DNA from: Klebsiella aerogenes
GTDB lineage: Bacteria; Pseudomonadota; Gammaproteobacteria; Enterobacterales; Enterobacteriaceae
DNA length: 64,000 nucleotides
Direction: 5' to 3'
Assembly (NCBI GenBank): GCA_029027985.1
Contig: CP119076.1
Coordinates: 3,470,422 to 3,534,421 of the forward strand
Below the pieces are notes generated by a model. That model made no database searches. It was not told where the DNA came from and worked only from the letters and a program-made list of their open reading frames with translations. Position numbers and translations under genes: made by a program. Positions 18,858-28,012 of the stretch are shown here, piece by piece. The number at the start of each line of letters is the position of its first letter. Positions within the stretch are counted from its first letter, which is position 1.

Positions 18858-20219
18858 TTATTTAGCCGGAATCGCCGCGCGTGATCCCGCGTGTTTTTTT
18901 GGGTCATGGGCGGCATCAACCAGGGTTAACCCTTTGGTTTCAGGCGCCCAGGCCAGGGAGACGATGGTGCCGAGAACCAAAACCAGCGCCAGAATGCCGA
19001 TGGTGACAGACAGACCAAAATGCACGATACACAGGGGTAAAAAGGCGGTACCGATAGCCGATCCCAGTCGGCTCATTGATGTGGCGAATCCCACCCCCAT
19101 CGAACGGACTTCTGTTGGAAAACTCTCTGCGGGGAAGACGCCAACGAGATTGCTCACCGCCGACATCACCAGGGTAAAGGCTGCAAAAAGCACAATAATC
19201 AACCCGGTATGATGCGCGGATAAGAGGCTCATCAGAGTCAGACAGACGGCGAGGAATATAAATGCGCCGATTAAAAAGCCCCGCCGCGAGCACACCGCCG
19301 TCAGGACGATGCCGAGTATGGCGCCGACAATCAGCAGGCCATTCAGCAGGAGATCAGTGCCGAAACTTTGGTCAAGTTTCATCGCCGATAAAATCGATGG
19401 TAAGAAGGTGTAAATAGCGAAATAAGGAATAACCAGACAGACAAAAAACAGGCTGTTAAACGCGGTACGGCGGCGATATTTTGGCCCAAACAGCGACATA
19501 AACCGCTGACGCGACACCACAATATCTTCATCCACCAGCAGGACATGAGGCCCAAGATGGCGATGCACAATCGCCATCGCCTGTTGACGACGCCCTTTCC
19601 CCATCAACCAACGTGGTGATTCCGGCGTGCCAATACGGCACAGAAGAATGATTAATGCCGGCACGGCGGAGGAAGAAAGCAGCCAGCGCCAGGCATCCGG
19701 CCCCATATCCGCAAGGAAGTGCCCCGCAAACCCAGCGGCGACATAACCAACCGTCCAGATCACGCTGAACGACCCCAGCAGCACGCCGCGGTGTTTACGT
19801 GGTGAAAATTCGGCCAACATGGTATGACCTACCGAGAAGTCGCCCCCTAAACCAATCCCCACCAACACCCGCAGATAGAACAACTGTTCCGGCGTAGTGG
19901 CAAAGAATTGCGCGGCGGAAGCCAGCGTGATCACCACAAAACTGAAGCTGAAGATCTTCTGCCGCCCCACATAATCCGAGATCCAGCCCAGCACCAGACT
20001 GCCAATAAACAGCCCTATCAGGGCGGAACTGCCCAACATGCCCTCCTGAAACGGCGTAAGCGCCATTTGCGGTTTAATTTGCGCCAGGGCAAAACCAATA
20101 ACGCCCAGCACATAGCCATCGGTAAAGTGCGCACCAAACGTCAGGCCGGCGATTTTCAAGTGAAAACGGTTGAGTGGAACATCGTCCATCCGTACGGCTT
20201 GTTGTGTTAGTTGTTGCAT
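18858..20219 (-). CDS. MFS metabolite:H+ symporter (YaaU/YgcS-like)
   Basis: Inner-membrane transporter of 453 residues with about twelve hydrophobic segments. The loop 2-3 signature is GWISDYVGRQKIF, and the sugar-porter-type PESPRWLMGKGRR follows segment 6. Closest by eye are E. coli YaaU and related metabolite transporters of unknown substrate. GGGAGGAAGAGTC precedes the ATG. It is the first gene of the operon, followed 20 bases later by fae, and faces the divergent LysR gene across 233 bases. The cargo is probably the compound degraded by the downstream enzymes; an organic acid or polyol is plausible but unproven. Confidence 0.87.
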   Translation of the reverse strand: MQQLTQQAVRMDDVPLNRFHLKIAGLTFGAHFTDGYVLGVIGFALAQIKPQMALTPFQEGMLGSSALIGLFIGSLVLGWISDYVGRQKIFSFSFVVITLASAAQFFATTPEQLFYLRVLVGIGLGGDFSVGHTMLAEFSPRKHRGVLLGSFSVIWTVGYVAAGFAGHFLADMGPDAWRWLLSSSAVPALIILLCRIGTPESPRWLMGKGRRQQAMAIVHRHLGPHVLLVDEDIVVSRQRFMSLFGPKYRRRTAFNSLFFVCLVIPYFAIYTFLPSILSAMKLDQSFGTDLLLNGLLIVGAILGIVLTAVCSRRGFLIGAFIFLAVCLTLMSLLSAHHTGLIIVLFAAFTLVMSAVSNLVGVFPAESFPTEVRSMGVGFATSMSRLGSAIGTAFLPLCIVHFGLSVTIGILALVLVLGTIVSLAWAPETKGLTLVDAAHDPKKHAGSRAAIPAK

Positions 20220-20452
20220 GACTCTTCCTCCCTCAGGAGCTGAGTTTGTTTGTAGGGTATATGTGTTTTTTATGTTTTCTTTCGGTTAACAACATGACAA
20301 CAAACCCCATGACTGGCGAGCGAGTTCTTGGCATACCCCTATGAGTAAAAAGCATGTGATCGCCTTCTTCTTTCTGATAAATAGTCATAGCCTCATAACA
20401 GAGAACTCCACTATTTGGTAACAACAAAGCAACAACCCAAAGGCACCCTATT
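20220..20452. promoter_or_regulatory. Divergent control region of the fae cassette
   Basis: A 233-base A/T-rich interval between the MFS gene and the LysR gene. By family rule a LysR-type activator binds here and controls both directions. I see several T-N11-A candidates but none clearly better than the others, so no operator is assigned. Confidence 0.5.
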
Positions 20453-21367
20453 GTGAGAAAACTGCCATCGCTCAGCGCTCTGCGTATTTTTGAAGAAACC
20501 TGCCGCACGCTGAGTTTAAGTAAAGCGGCCCAGACGCTCTGCATTACCCAGAGCGCAGCCAGTCGGCAGGTCAAACATCTGGAGGAGTTTCTTGGCAAAT
20601 TGCTGTTTGTCCGTCATCACAGCGGCTTACAGCTGACTCAGGACGCTGCGATGCTGCTGCCAATCGTGCGGCAGTCTCTGGATATGCTGGAGGATGGCAT
20701 TGCCCAGATTCAGCTGCGTAATCCACTGCAACACCTGCGTTTACAGGTCGCCCCGACCTTCGCCACCCGCTGGCTGGCGCCGCGGCTGGTTACTCTTCGC
20801 CAGCGCAACAACCAGCTACAAATCGCGCTGGTCAGCGAAACCCGGCAGAAGTATTGCGATTTTGATTGCGCCGTACGCTTTGGCACGCCTCGTCAGGCGC
20901 AGCTGCAGGGAGAATGGTTATGTCATGAACGTCTGGTGCTGGTCGCCAGTCCGCTGTTGATGATTAACGGTATTTTCCCTCCCCCAGAAAACCAGCCGCA
21001 GCTACATATCCTCAACGGCGACGCCCGGCTGGATAACTGGGAACGTTGGCAGGAAGGCTGCGGACAGGCCAATACCGCGACCTTTGGCGGGCTCGAATTC
21101 AGCACCGAGGATCAGGTGATCAATGCCTGCGTAACCGGGGCAGGCTATGCTGTCCTCGACGTGATGATGATCCGCAAAGAGCTTGATGCCGGGTTACTGG
21201 TGCAAATCTCGCCATACGAGCTGCAAAGTGAGAACGGTTACTGGCTGGAGACGGCGCCCGGGAAGGAGAACCTGTCACGCATTATCTATTTTCGCGACTG
21301 GCTAAAAGCGGAGATTCATCAATTCTGGCTGCAAGAAAACGCCATTCAACTGGAGCAGACGGGATAA
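20453..21367 (+). CDS. LysR-family regulator, GcvA-like, of the adjacent operon
   Basis: 304-residue transcription regulator. The N-terminal winged helix-turn-helix covers about residues 6-65 (FEETCRTLSLSKAAQTLCIT, then SAASRQVKHLEEFLGK), followed by a periplasmic-binding-like effector domain that begins near residue 92. The start is GTG, with AAAGGCACCC as a modest ribosome site; no in-frame ATG is near. It is transcribed away from the MFS-fae-AKR-ALDH operon, so local control of that operon is the simplest reading. The inducer is unknown. A long hairpin after it is shared with nagE on the other strand. Confidence 0.87.
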   Translation: MRKLPSLSALRIFEETCRTLSLSKAAQTLCITQSAASRQVKHLEEFLGKLLFVRHHSGLQLTQDAAMLLPIVRQSLDMLEDGIAQIQLRNPLQHLRLQVAPTFATRWLAPRLVTLRQRNNQLQIALVSETRQKYCDFDCAVRFGTPRQAQLQGEWLCHERLVLVASPLLMINGIFPPPENQPQLHILNGDARLDNWERWQEGCGQANTATFGGLEFSTEDQVINACVTGAGYAVLDVMMIRKELDAGLLVQISPYELQSENGYWLETAPGKENLSRIIYFRDWLKAEIHQFWLQENAIQLEQTG

Positions 21368-21371
21368 AAAC

Positions 21372-21408
21372 CATAAAAAAGCGGCGGAGGTTATTCCTCC
21401 GCCGCTGA
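21372..21408. terminator. Terminator between the LysR gene and nagE
   Basis: Eleven-base perfect stem AGCGGCGGAGG (21380-21390)/CCTCCGCCGCT (21396-21406) with a five-base loop. A run of A residues lies on the LysR side, giving a T tract for nagE transcripts on the minus strand. It serves two convergent genes. Confidence 0.88.
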
Positions 21409-21430
21409 GGCAAAACTCTACTCAGGAGCC

Positions 21431-23383
21431 TTACTTGCCTTTAATCTCGAACAGCGGCGTTTGACCGGCGACGACGTTGCCCGTAGCCTGAATCACCAGC
21501 GCGCTGTAATCATCGCTGTTGCTGCAGACCACTGGACTTATCATCGAGCGGGCGTTCGCATTGAGGAAGTCCAGATCCATTTCCAGAATCGGCTCGCCCG
21601 CTTTCACTTCCGCCCCTTCTTCGACCAGACGTTTAAAGCCTTTACCTTCCAGCGCCACGGTATCGATGCCCATGTGGACGACGATTTCCGCGCCGTTATC
21701 CGTCTCGAGGCAGAACGCGTGGTTAGTGTTGAAGATTTTCACCACGGTACCCGCCGCCGGCGCAACAACTATTTTATCCGTCGGTTTCACCGCGATACCG
21801 TCGCCGACCGCTTTGCTGGCGAAGGCTTCGTCCGGCACCTGTTCAAGCGCAACCACTTCACCGGTAATCGGGGAAACCAGCGCTTCTACGGTTTTGGCAT
21901 TCGCGACCGCCTGCGGTTTTGCCACAGTCGCAGCAGCTGGAGCGCTGCCAGTCGATGCAGCCGCTGCGGCAACCGGACCACGGGCAACCACTTTCTTCAT
22001 CGCGTCGCCAACGGATTCCGCTTTCGCGCCAACAATGACCTGGATGGTTTGTTTATTCAGTTTCACCACGCCGGATGCGCCCAGGCGTTTACATGCTGCG
22101 TCGTTAACTTTCGCCGAGTCGACTACGGTCAGACGCAGGCGGGTAATACAGGCATCAATCGCTTTCAGGTTATCGGTACCGCCTACCGCGGCGATGTAGT
22201 TTGTCGCCAGCTGAGTCAGACCTTCTTCAGTATTACTGTTGGCTTCTTCAGTGACGACGTCGTCAGTTTGATCTTCACGACCCGGCGTTTTCAGGTTGAA
22301 CATGCGGATAACCGCGCTGAACAGCAGGAAGTAAACGAAGAAGAACACCACGCCCATCACCAGCAGCATCCAGACGTTTTTGCTGGCTGCCGGCAGGCTG
22401 TACATCAACACGTAGTCGATAGCGCCTGCGGAGAAGGAGAAGCCTGCATGGATACCCAGCGCCGTTGCGATGAACAGACTGATACCGGTCAGGATAGCGT
22501 GCAGGAGATACAGCAGCGGAGCCAGGAACATGAACAGGAATTCCAGCGGCTCGGTTACACCGGTCAGGAACGCGGTGATCGCAACGGACAGCAGCATACC
22601 GCCAACCATCGGACGACGTTCTTTCGGTGCAGCCATGTACATCGCCAATGCCGCGCCCGGCAGACCGAACATCATGATCGGGAAGAAGCCGGACATGAAC
22701 ATCCCCGCGGTGCCGTCACCGGCGTAGAAGCGGTTGATGTCGCCGTGGAAGACCGCGCCGGCCGCGTTGGTGAACTCACCAATCTGGAACCAGGCGATGG
22801 TATTCAGGACCTGATGCAGACCGGTCGGGATCAGCAGACGGTTGATAAAACCGAAGATACCGGAACCCAACGCGCCCGCAGAAACGATCCATTCACCACC
22901 AGAGTGAATAGCGTGCTGCACCGGCGGCCAGACGTAGCCGAAGATGGCAGCCAGCACCAGACAGAAGAAGCCGGTGGCGATAGGAACGAAACGTTTACCA
23001 CCGAAGAAGCTCAGGAAGTCTGGCAGTTTAATGCCGGCCCAACGGTTATAAACGGCGCCAGCGACCAGACCGGTAACGATACCCGCCAGGACGCCCATGT
23101 TAATTTCCGGGTTGATGGTGACCATGGCTTTGGTCATCACGAAATAACCTACTGCGCCCGCCAGCGCCGCAGAACCCGCGTTATCTTTGGACCAGCTTGA
23201 CGCGACGCCGATGGCGAAGATCAATGCTAAGTTGTCAAAGATTGCCCCACCCGCTTGCGCGATGAAGGGTACGTTCAGCAGATCTGGTTGCCCGAATCGC
23301 AGCAGCAATGCTGCGACCGGCAGCACTGCGATAGGGAGCTGTAATGCCCTACCCAGTCGCTGGAAGAAACCTAAAATATTCAT
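21431..23383 (-). CDS. nagE: NagE, N-acetylglucosamine-specific PTS enzyme IICBA
   Basis: Imports and phosphorylates GlcNAc to GlcNAc-6-P. It has 650 residues (E. coli 648). The membrane IIC domain occupies about 1-365, the IIB domain about 385-465 with phospho-Cys412 in DACITRLRL, and the IIA domain about 500-645 with the active His570 in VVHMGIDTV; an Ala/Val-rich linker (470-498) joins IIB and IIA. The start has GGGGGAATAAG upstream. It is divergent from nagBACD across 315 bases containing NagC and CRP sites, the usual arrangement for coordinated repression. Confidence 0.98.
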   Translation of the reverse strand: MNILGFFQRLGRALQLPIAVLPVAALLLRFGQPDLLNVPFIAQAGGAIFDNLALIFAIGVASSWSKDNAGSAALAGAVGYFVMTKAMVTINPEINMGVLAGIVTGLVAGAVYNRWAGIKLPDFLSFFGGKRFVPIATGFFCLVLAAIFGYVWPPVQHAIHSGGEWIVSAGALGSGIFGFINRLLIPTGLHQVLNTIAWFQIGEFTNAAGAVFHGDINRFYAGDGTAGMFMSGFFPIMMFGLPGAALAMYMAAPKERRPMVGGMLLSVAITAFLTGVTEPLEFLFMFLAPLLYLLHAILTGISLFIATALGIHAGFSFSAGAIDYVLMYSLPAASKNVWMLLVMGVVFFFVYFLLFSAVIRMFNLKTPGREDQTDDVVTEEANSNTEEGLTQLATNYIAAVGGTDNLKAIDACITRLRLTVVDSAKVNDAACKRLGASGVVKLNKQTIQVIVGAKAESVGDAMKKVVARGPVAAAAASTGSAPAAATVAKPQAVANAKTVEALVSPITGEVVALEQVPDEAFASKAVGDGIAVKPTDKIVVAPAAGTVVKIFNTNHAFCLETDNGAEIVVHMGIDTVALEGKGFKRLVEEGAEVKAGEPILEMDLDFLNANARSMISPVVCSNSDDYSALVIQATGNVVAGQTPLFEIKGK

Positions 23384-23485
23384 CTTATTCCCCCTATGAG
23401 ACCCCGATGAGGCTCATTTTCAAAGCCACTTTTTTATTGTGTAACAAGGTCGGTTTTATCACTTACCGGCAAAGTGTGTGAAAAA

Positions 23486-23506
23486 TTAATTCGTATCGCA
23501 AATTAA
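23486..23506. promoter_or_regulatory. NagC operator at nagE
   Basis: TTAATTCGTATCGCAAATTAA is a near-palindrome matching the NagC box known at E. coli nagE. It lies about 100 bases upstream of the nagE start. Confidence 0.85.
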
Positions 23507-23518
23507 ACCAGCATTTTT

Positions 23519-23534
23519 TGTGACTATAATCACC
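23519..23534. promoter_or_regulatory. CRP-cAMP site between nagE and nagB
   Basis: TGTGACTATAATCACC fits the TGTGA-N6-TCACA consensus with one mismatch. It lies between two NagC boxes, as in E. coli, where CRP activates both nagE and nagB. Confidence 0.82.
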
Positions 23535-23579
23535 AAATATCGTATTTACCCCTCCCTTCGACTGGCTAACATCGAAAAC

Positions 23580-23602
23580 TTATTTTATCATTCAAAAAAT
23601 CA
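23580..23602. promoter_or_regulatory. Candidate second NagC operator, nagB side
   Basis: TTATTTT, a short centre and CAAAAAATCA form a degenerate NagC-like dyad. It is 74 bases from the nagE box (start to start, 94), spacing that would permit the DNA loop known at this locus in E. coli. The match is weaker than at nagE. Confidence 0.55.
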
Positions 23603-23698
23603 ACACGGATTGACCCCGGTCGGCGCAGTTGCTGCAATACTCTTAATAGTATGCTGGCGCCAATCCGCCAGGTTCTAATTTAACTATAGAGGTGAAGA

Positions 23699-24499
23699 AT
23701 GAGACTGATTCCCCTGGTAACAGCTGAACAAGTAGGCAAATGGGCTGCCCGTCATATCGTTAACCGCATCAATGCCTTCAAACCGACCGCGGACCGTCCG
23801 TTCGTACTGGGTCTGCCTACCGGTGGTACGCCTCTTACCGCTTACAAAGCGCTGGTTGAAATGCATAAAGCAGGCCAGGTTAGCTTCCAGCACGTTGTGA
23901 CCTTCAACATGGATGAGTACGTCGGTCTGCCGAAAGAGCATCCAGAAAGCTATCATAGCTTCATGCACCGCAATTTCTTTGACCATGTTGATATTCCTGC
24001 TGAAAATATCAACCTGCTGAATGGTAATGCGCCGGATATCGATGCAGAATGCCGCCGTTATGAAGAAAAAATCCGTTCTTACGGTAAAATCCACCTGTTC
24101 ATGGGCGGTGTAGGCAACGATGGCCACATCGCGTTCAACGAGCCGGCTTCTTCACTGGCGTCCCGTACCCGCATTAAAACGCTGACCCATGACACCCGCG
24201 TGGCAAACTCTCGCTTCTTCGACGGCGACGTGGATCTGGTGCCGAAATATGCGCTGACCGTTGGCGTGGGCACCCTACTGGATGCCGAAGAAGTGATGAT
24301 TCTGGTTCTGGGTCACCAGAAAGCGCAGGCGCTGCAGGCGGCGGTAGAAGGTAACGTCAACCACATGTGGACCATTACCTGTCTGCAGCTGCATCCGAAA
24401 GCGGTTGTCGTCTGCGACGAGCCGTCCACCATGGAACTGAAAGTGAAGACGCTGAAGTATTTCAACGAATTAGAAGCTGAAAACATCAAAGGTCTGTAA
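23699..24499 (+). CDS. nagB: Glucosamine-6-phosphate deaminase
   Basis: Converts glucosamine-6-P to fructose-6-P and ammonia, the last step of amino-sugar catabolism; the E. coli enzyme is a hexamer activated by GlcNAc-6-P. It has 266 residues. The catalytic Asp72 is in NMDEYVGLP, and the Asp141/His143/Glu148 triad is in [11 protein letters not shown]. An N-terminal phosphate-binding loop (LPTGGTP) is present. It is the first gene of nagBACD, divergent from nagE; a hairpin after it probably reduces expression of the downstream genes. Confidence 0.98.
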   Translation: MRLIPLVTAEQVGKWAARHIVNRINAFKPTADRPFVLGLPTGGTPLTAYKALVEMHKAGQVSFQHVVTFNMDEYVGLPKEHPESYHSFMHRNFFDHVDIPAENINLLNGNAPDIDAECRRYEEKIRSYGKIHLFMGGVGNDGHIAFNEPASSLASRTRIKTLTHDTRVANSRFFDGDVDLVPKYALTVGVGTLLDAEEVMILVLGHQKAQALQAAVEGNVNHMWTITCLQLHPKAVVVCDEPSTMELKVKTLKYFNELEAENIKGL

Positions 24500-24508
24500 T
24501 GTAGTCTC

Positions 24509-24540
24509 GTCCTGCGGTTATCCGCGGGACAATTATTTTT
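24509..24540 (+). terminator. Attenuator-like hairpin between nagB and nagA
   Basis: GTCCTGCGG (24509-24517) pairs with CCGCGGGAC (24522-24530) with one G-T pair, then AATTATTTTT. It lies inside the operon, so partial termination that sets a nagB to nagA ratio is likely. Confidence 0.6.
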
Positions 24541-24556
24541 ATAACCGGGGGTCGTA

Positions 24557-25705
24557 ATGTATGCATTAACCCAAGGCCGGATTTATACCGGTCATGAAAT
24601 TCTGGATGACCATGCGGTTGTTATCGCCAATGGCCTTATCGAACGTATTTGTCCGCAGGCAGATTTATCGTCTGACATTGAGCAGCGCTCGGTCAACGGT
24701 GCGATAATTGCCCCCGGTTTTATCGACGTCCAACTGAACGGCTGCGGCGGCGTGCAATTCAACGATAGTCCGGATGCGGTCACCGTCGAAACGCTGGAAA
24801 TTATGCAGAAAGCGAACGAACGTTCCGGCTGCACCAGCTTCCTGCCGACGCTGATTACCTCCAGCGATGACCTGATGAAACAGGGCATCCGCGTGATGCG
24901 CGAATACCTGCAAAAATATCCAAACCAGGCGCTGGGTCTGCATCTGGAAGGCCCGTGGCTGAATATCGTTAAGAAAGGCACCCACAACCCCGATTACGTA
25001 CGCAAACCGGACACCGCCCTGGTTGATGTCCTCTGCGCCAACGCCGATGTGATCACCAAAGTGACCCTCGCCCCTGAGCGTGTCGAACCGGAAGTGATCC
25101 GTAAACTGGTCGCCGCCGGGATCGTTGTTTCCGCCGGACACTCCAACGCCACGCTGAAAGAAGCGAAAATCGGCTTCCGCGCCGGTATCACCTTCGCGAC
25201 CCACCTTTATAATGCCATGCCGTATATTACCGGTCGTGAACCCGGTCTGGCCGGCGCGATTTTCGACGAGCCGGACGTTTACTGCGGTATCATCGTCGAC
25301 GGGATGCACGTCGATTACGCCAACGTGCGTAACGCCAAGCGTCTGAAAGGCGACAAACTGTGCCTGGTTACCGACGCCACCGCGCCGGCAGGCGCTAATA
25401 TTGACCAGTTCATTTTTGCTGGTAAAACAATATACTACCGTAATGGACTGTGCGTTGATGAAAACGGCACCCTCAGCGGCTCTTCGCTGACCATGATTGA
25501 AGGGGTGCGCAACCTCGTTGAACATTGCGGCGTGGCGCTGGACGAAGTGTTGCGTATGGCGACGCTCTACCCGGCGCGCGCGATTGGCGTGGACAAGCAG
25601 CTCGGCAGCATTGCGCCGGGTATGGTCGCTAACCTGACCGCGTTTAGCCGCGATTATAAAATCATCAAGACCATCGTTAATGGTAACGAGGTCGTCACTG
25701 AGTAA
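24557..25705 (+). CDS. nagA: N-acetylglucosamine-6-phosphate deacetylase
   Basis: Removes acetate from GlcNAc-6-P to give glucosamine-6-P for NagB. Amidohydrolase family, 382 residues as in E. coli. Metal ligands are Glu131 (HLEGPW), His195 (SAGHSNAT) and His216 (THLYNAM); the catalytic Asp273 lies in [10 protein letters not shown]. It lies 57 bases after nagB and 8 bases before nagC. Its substrate is the NagC inducer, so its activity also sets the level of induction of the regulon. Confidence 0.98.
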   Translation: MYALTQGRIYTGHEILDDHAVVIANGLIERICPQADLSSDIEQRSVNGAIIAPGFIDVQLNGCGGVQFNDSPDAVTVETLEIMQKANERSGCTSFLPTLITSSDDLMKQGIRVMREYLQKYPNQALGLHLEGPWLNIVKKGTHNPDYVRKPDTALVDVLCANADVITKVTLAPERVEPEVIRKLVAAGIVVSAGHSNATLKEAKIGFRAGITFATHLYNAMPYITGREPGLAGAIFDEPDVYCGIIVDGMHVDYANVRNAKRLKGDKLCLVTDATAPAGANIDQFIFAGKTIYYRNGLCVDENGTLSGSSLTMIEGVRNLVEHCGVALDEVLRMATLYPARAIGVDKQLGSIAPGMVANLTAFSRDYKIIKTIVNGNEVVTE

Positions 25706-25713
25706 GTAAAAGT

Positions 25714-26934
25714 ATGACAGCAGGCGGACAAGCTCAAATTGGTAACGTCGATCTGGTAAAACAGCTGAACAGCGCGGCCGTCTATCGGCTGATTGACCAA
25801 CACGGTCCTATCTCGCGCATTCAGATAGCGGAACAAAGCCAGCTTGCCCCTGCCAGCGTGACTAAAATCACGCGTCAGCTGATTGAGCGCGGACTGATCA
25901 AAGAAGTCGATCAGCAGGCCTCCACCGGGGGCCGCCGCGCTATCTCCATCATTGCGGAGACCCGCAATTTCAACGCCATCGGCGTGCGGCTTGGCCGCTA
26001 TGACGCCACTCTGACCCTCTATGATTTAAGCAGCAAGACGCTGGAAGAAGAACACTTCCCTCTGCCGGAGCGTACCCAGGAGACCCTGGAACACGCCCTG
26101 CTGAATATCATCGCCACCTTTATTGACCACTGTCAGCGTAAAATCCGCGAACTGATCGCCATTTCAGTCATCCTGCCGGGGCTAGTCGATCCGGAAAGCG
26201 GGGTTATCCGCTATATGCCGCACATTCAGGTGGAGAACTGGGGGCTGGTTGAGGCGCTGGAAAAACGTTTTAACGTTACCTGCTTCGTCGGCCACGATAT
26301 CCGCAGCCTGGCGCTGGCGGAGCACTATTTTGGCGCAAGTCAGGATTGCGAAGATTCCATTCTGGTGCGCGTCCACCGCGGCACCGGCGCGGGTATTATC
26401 TCCAACGGGCGTATTTTTATCGGCCGTAACGGCAACGTCGGCGAGATTGGCCATATCCAGGTAGACCCGCTGGGCGAACGCTGCCACTGCGGCAACTTCG
26501 GCTGCCTGGAGACCGTCGCCGCCAACGCCGCGATTGAGCATCGCGTCCGCCATCTGCTGGAACAGGGCTATCAAAGCCGTATCGCGCTCGATGACTGCAA
26601 TATCAAGACTATCTGCAAAGCGGCGAACAAAGGCGACGCGCTGGCCTGTGAAGTGGTCGAGTATGTCGGCCGCCATCTGGGCAAAACCATCGCCATCGCC
26701 ATCAACCTGTTTAACCCGCAAAAAGTGGTGATTGCCGGCGAGATCGTCGAAGCGGAAAAAGTGCTGCTGCCAGCGATCGAAGGCTGTATTAACGGCCAGG
26801 CGCTGAAGGCGTTTCGCAAAAATCTACCGGTGGTGCGTTCAACGCTGGATCACCGCTCAGCCATCGGCGCCTTTGCGCTGGTCAAACGCGCGATGCTCAA
26901 CGGCACTCTGCTACAGCATTTGCTGGAAAGTTAA
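25714..26934 (+). CDS. nagC: NagC, repressor of the amino-sugar regulon
   Basis: ROK-family repressor of nagE, nagBACD and chiPQ, released by GlcNAc-6-P. It has 406 residues, as in E. coli. The N-terminal helix-turn-helix spans about 18-65 (GPISRIQIAEQSQLAPASVT). The sugar-phosphate domain has the ROK signature with zinc ligands in CHCGNFGCLE near residue 255. Operators for it are visible at nagE and nagB and probably near chiP in this window. It is cotranscribed within nagBACD, giving autoregulation. Confidence 0.98.
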   Translation: MTAGGQAQIGNVDLVKQLNSAAVYRLIDQHGPISRIQIAEQSQLAPASVTKITRQLIERGLIKEVDQQASTGGRRAISIIAETRNFNAIGVRLGRYDATLTLYDLSSKTLEEEHFPLPERTQETLEHALLNIIATFIDHCQRKIRELIAISVILPGLVDPESGVIRYMPHIQVENWGLVEALEKRFNVTCFVGHDIRSLALAEHYFGASQDCEDSILVRVHRGTGAGIISNGRIFIGRNGNVGEIGHIQVDPLGERCHCGNFGCLETVAANAAIEHRVRHLLEQGYQSRIALDDCNIKTICKAANKGDALACEVVEYVGRHLGKTIAIAINLFNPQKVVIAGEIVEAEKVLLPAIEGCINGQALKAFRKNLPVVRSTLDHRSAIGAFALVKRAMLNGTLLQHLLES

Positions 26935-26979
26935 TCCAGCTTTATAGTTTTGCCTTTCGTTAATGATGTTGGACTGTCC

Positions 26980-27732
26980 ATGACCATTCAAAACGTAATT
27001 TGTGATATCGACGGCGTGCTGATGCACGATAACGTGGCGGTTCCCGGCGCCGCTGAGTTTATCAAACGCATCCTGGATAAAGGCATGCCGCTGGTGATGC
27101 TGACCAACTACCCGTCGCAAACCGGGCAGGATTTGGCCAACCGTTTCGCCACTGCGGGCATTGACGCGCCGGACACCGCGTTCTACACCTCAGCCATGGC
27201 GACCGCCGATTTTCTGCGCCGCCAGGAAGGGAAAAAGGCCTACGTCGTCGGCGAAGGCGCGCTGATCCACGAACTCTACAAAGCCGGGTTCACCATCACC
27301 GACGTTAACCCTGATTTCGTGATCGTTGGCGAGACCCGCTCCTTTAACTGGGAAATGATGCACAAGGCGGCTTTCTTCGTCGCCAACGGCGCGCGCTTTA
27401 TCGCCACCAACCCGGATACCCACGGTCGCGGCTACTATCCGGCCTGCGGCGCGCTGTGCGCCGGCATCGAGAAAATTTCCGGGCGCAAGCCGTTTTATGT
27501 CGGCAAACCGAGTCCGTGGATTATCCGCTCGGCGCTCAATAAAATGCAGGCCCACTCCGAGCAGACGGTAATTGTCGGCGACAACCTACGCACCGATATC
27601 CTCGCGGGGTTCCAGGCGGGCCTCGAGACCATTCTGGTGCTTTCTGGCGTCTCGACGCTGGACGATATCGATAGCATGCCGTTCCGCCCCTCGTGGATTT
27701 ACCCATCGGTCGCTGAAATCGACATTTTCTGA
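26980..27732 (+). CDS. nagD: NagD, ribonucleotide monophosphatase
   Basis: HAD-superfamily phosphatase, in E. coli preferring UMP and GMP; its reason for being in the amino-sugar operon is unclear. It has 250 residues from MTIQNVICDIDGV; a possible start ten codons upstream would add non-conserved residues. Motif I is DIDGVLMHD with the nucleophile Asp9, motif II Thr is in LLTNYPS-like MLTNYPS, the Lys is in GKPSPW and motif IV is GDNLRTDI. It lies 45 bases after nagC. A terminator follows. Confidence 0.97.
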   Translation: MTIQNVICDIDGVLMHDNVAVPGAAEFIKRILDKGMPLVMLTNYPSQTGQDLANRFATAGIDAPDTAFYTSAMATADFLRRQEGKKAYVVGEGALIHELYKAGFTITDVNPDFVIVGETRSFNWEMMHKAAFFVANGARFIATNPDTHGRGYYPACGALCAGIEKISGRKPFYVGKPSPWIIRSALNKMQAHSEQTVIVGDNLRTDILAGFQAGLETILVLSGVSTLDDIDSMPFRPSWIYPSVAEIDIF

Positions 27733-27735
27733 GCC

Positions 27736-27763
27736 AAAACCACGTCCCTGGACGTGGTTTTTC
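27736..27763 (+). terminator. nagBACD terminator
   Basis: AACCACGTC (27738-27746)/GACGTGGTT (27751-27759) with a short loop, followed by TTTTCATTTT. It begins a few bases after the nagD stop. Confidence 0.88.
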
Positions 27764-28012
27764 ATTTTCAACCCTGGCAAAAATACATTCATCTAATAAA
27801 AACCGCCAATTAGTAAACAATCATCAATAAATCCGCCTGAAACACACTCATTTTTCAACATCTGGCAATCAGGATTGCACTTTTTCTTTTTCAGCGGGCA
27901 AACCTCTTGCACCCTTCCTCCCTTTACGGCATTTTCTTTAACAAGCACTGAGGCCTTGCGAGAAGACGAGGTCTGCACAACATCACCACACGACAGGGTA
28001 ACGGAGAAGGCT

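Noticed and set aside
20355-20371. TGTGA half site suggesting a CRP box before the LysR gene
   Set aside because: Only the left half fits; the right half does not resemble TCACA.
21461-23200. 579-codon open frame on the plus strand opposite nagE
   Set aside because: It is a long antisense shadow created by codon bias of nagE; composition is His/Arg/Gln-rich and no family is recognisable.
27863-27878. Sigma-54-like TGGCAA...TTGC upstream of asnB
   Set aside because: The spacing between the GG and GC pairs is one base too long, and the sequence is better explained as a GCAAT/ATTGC hairpin.
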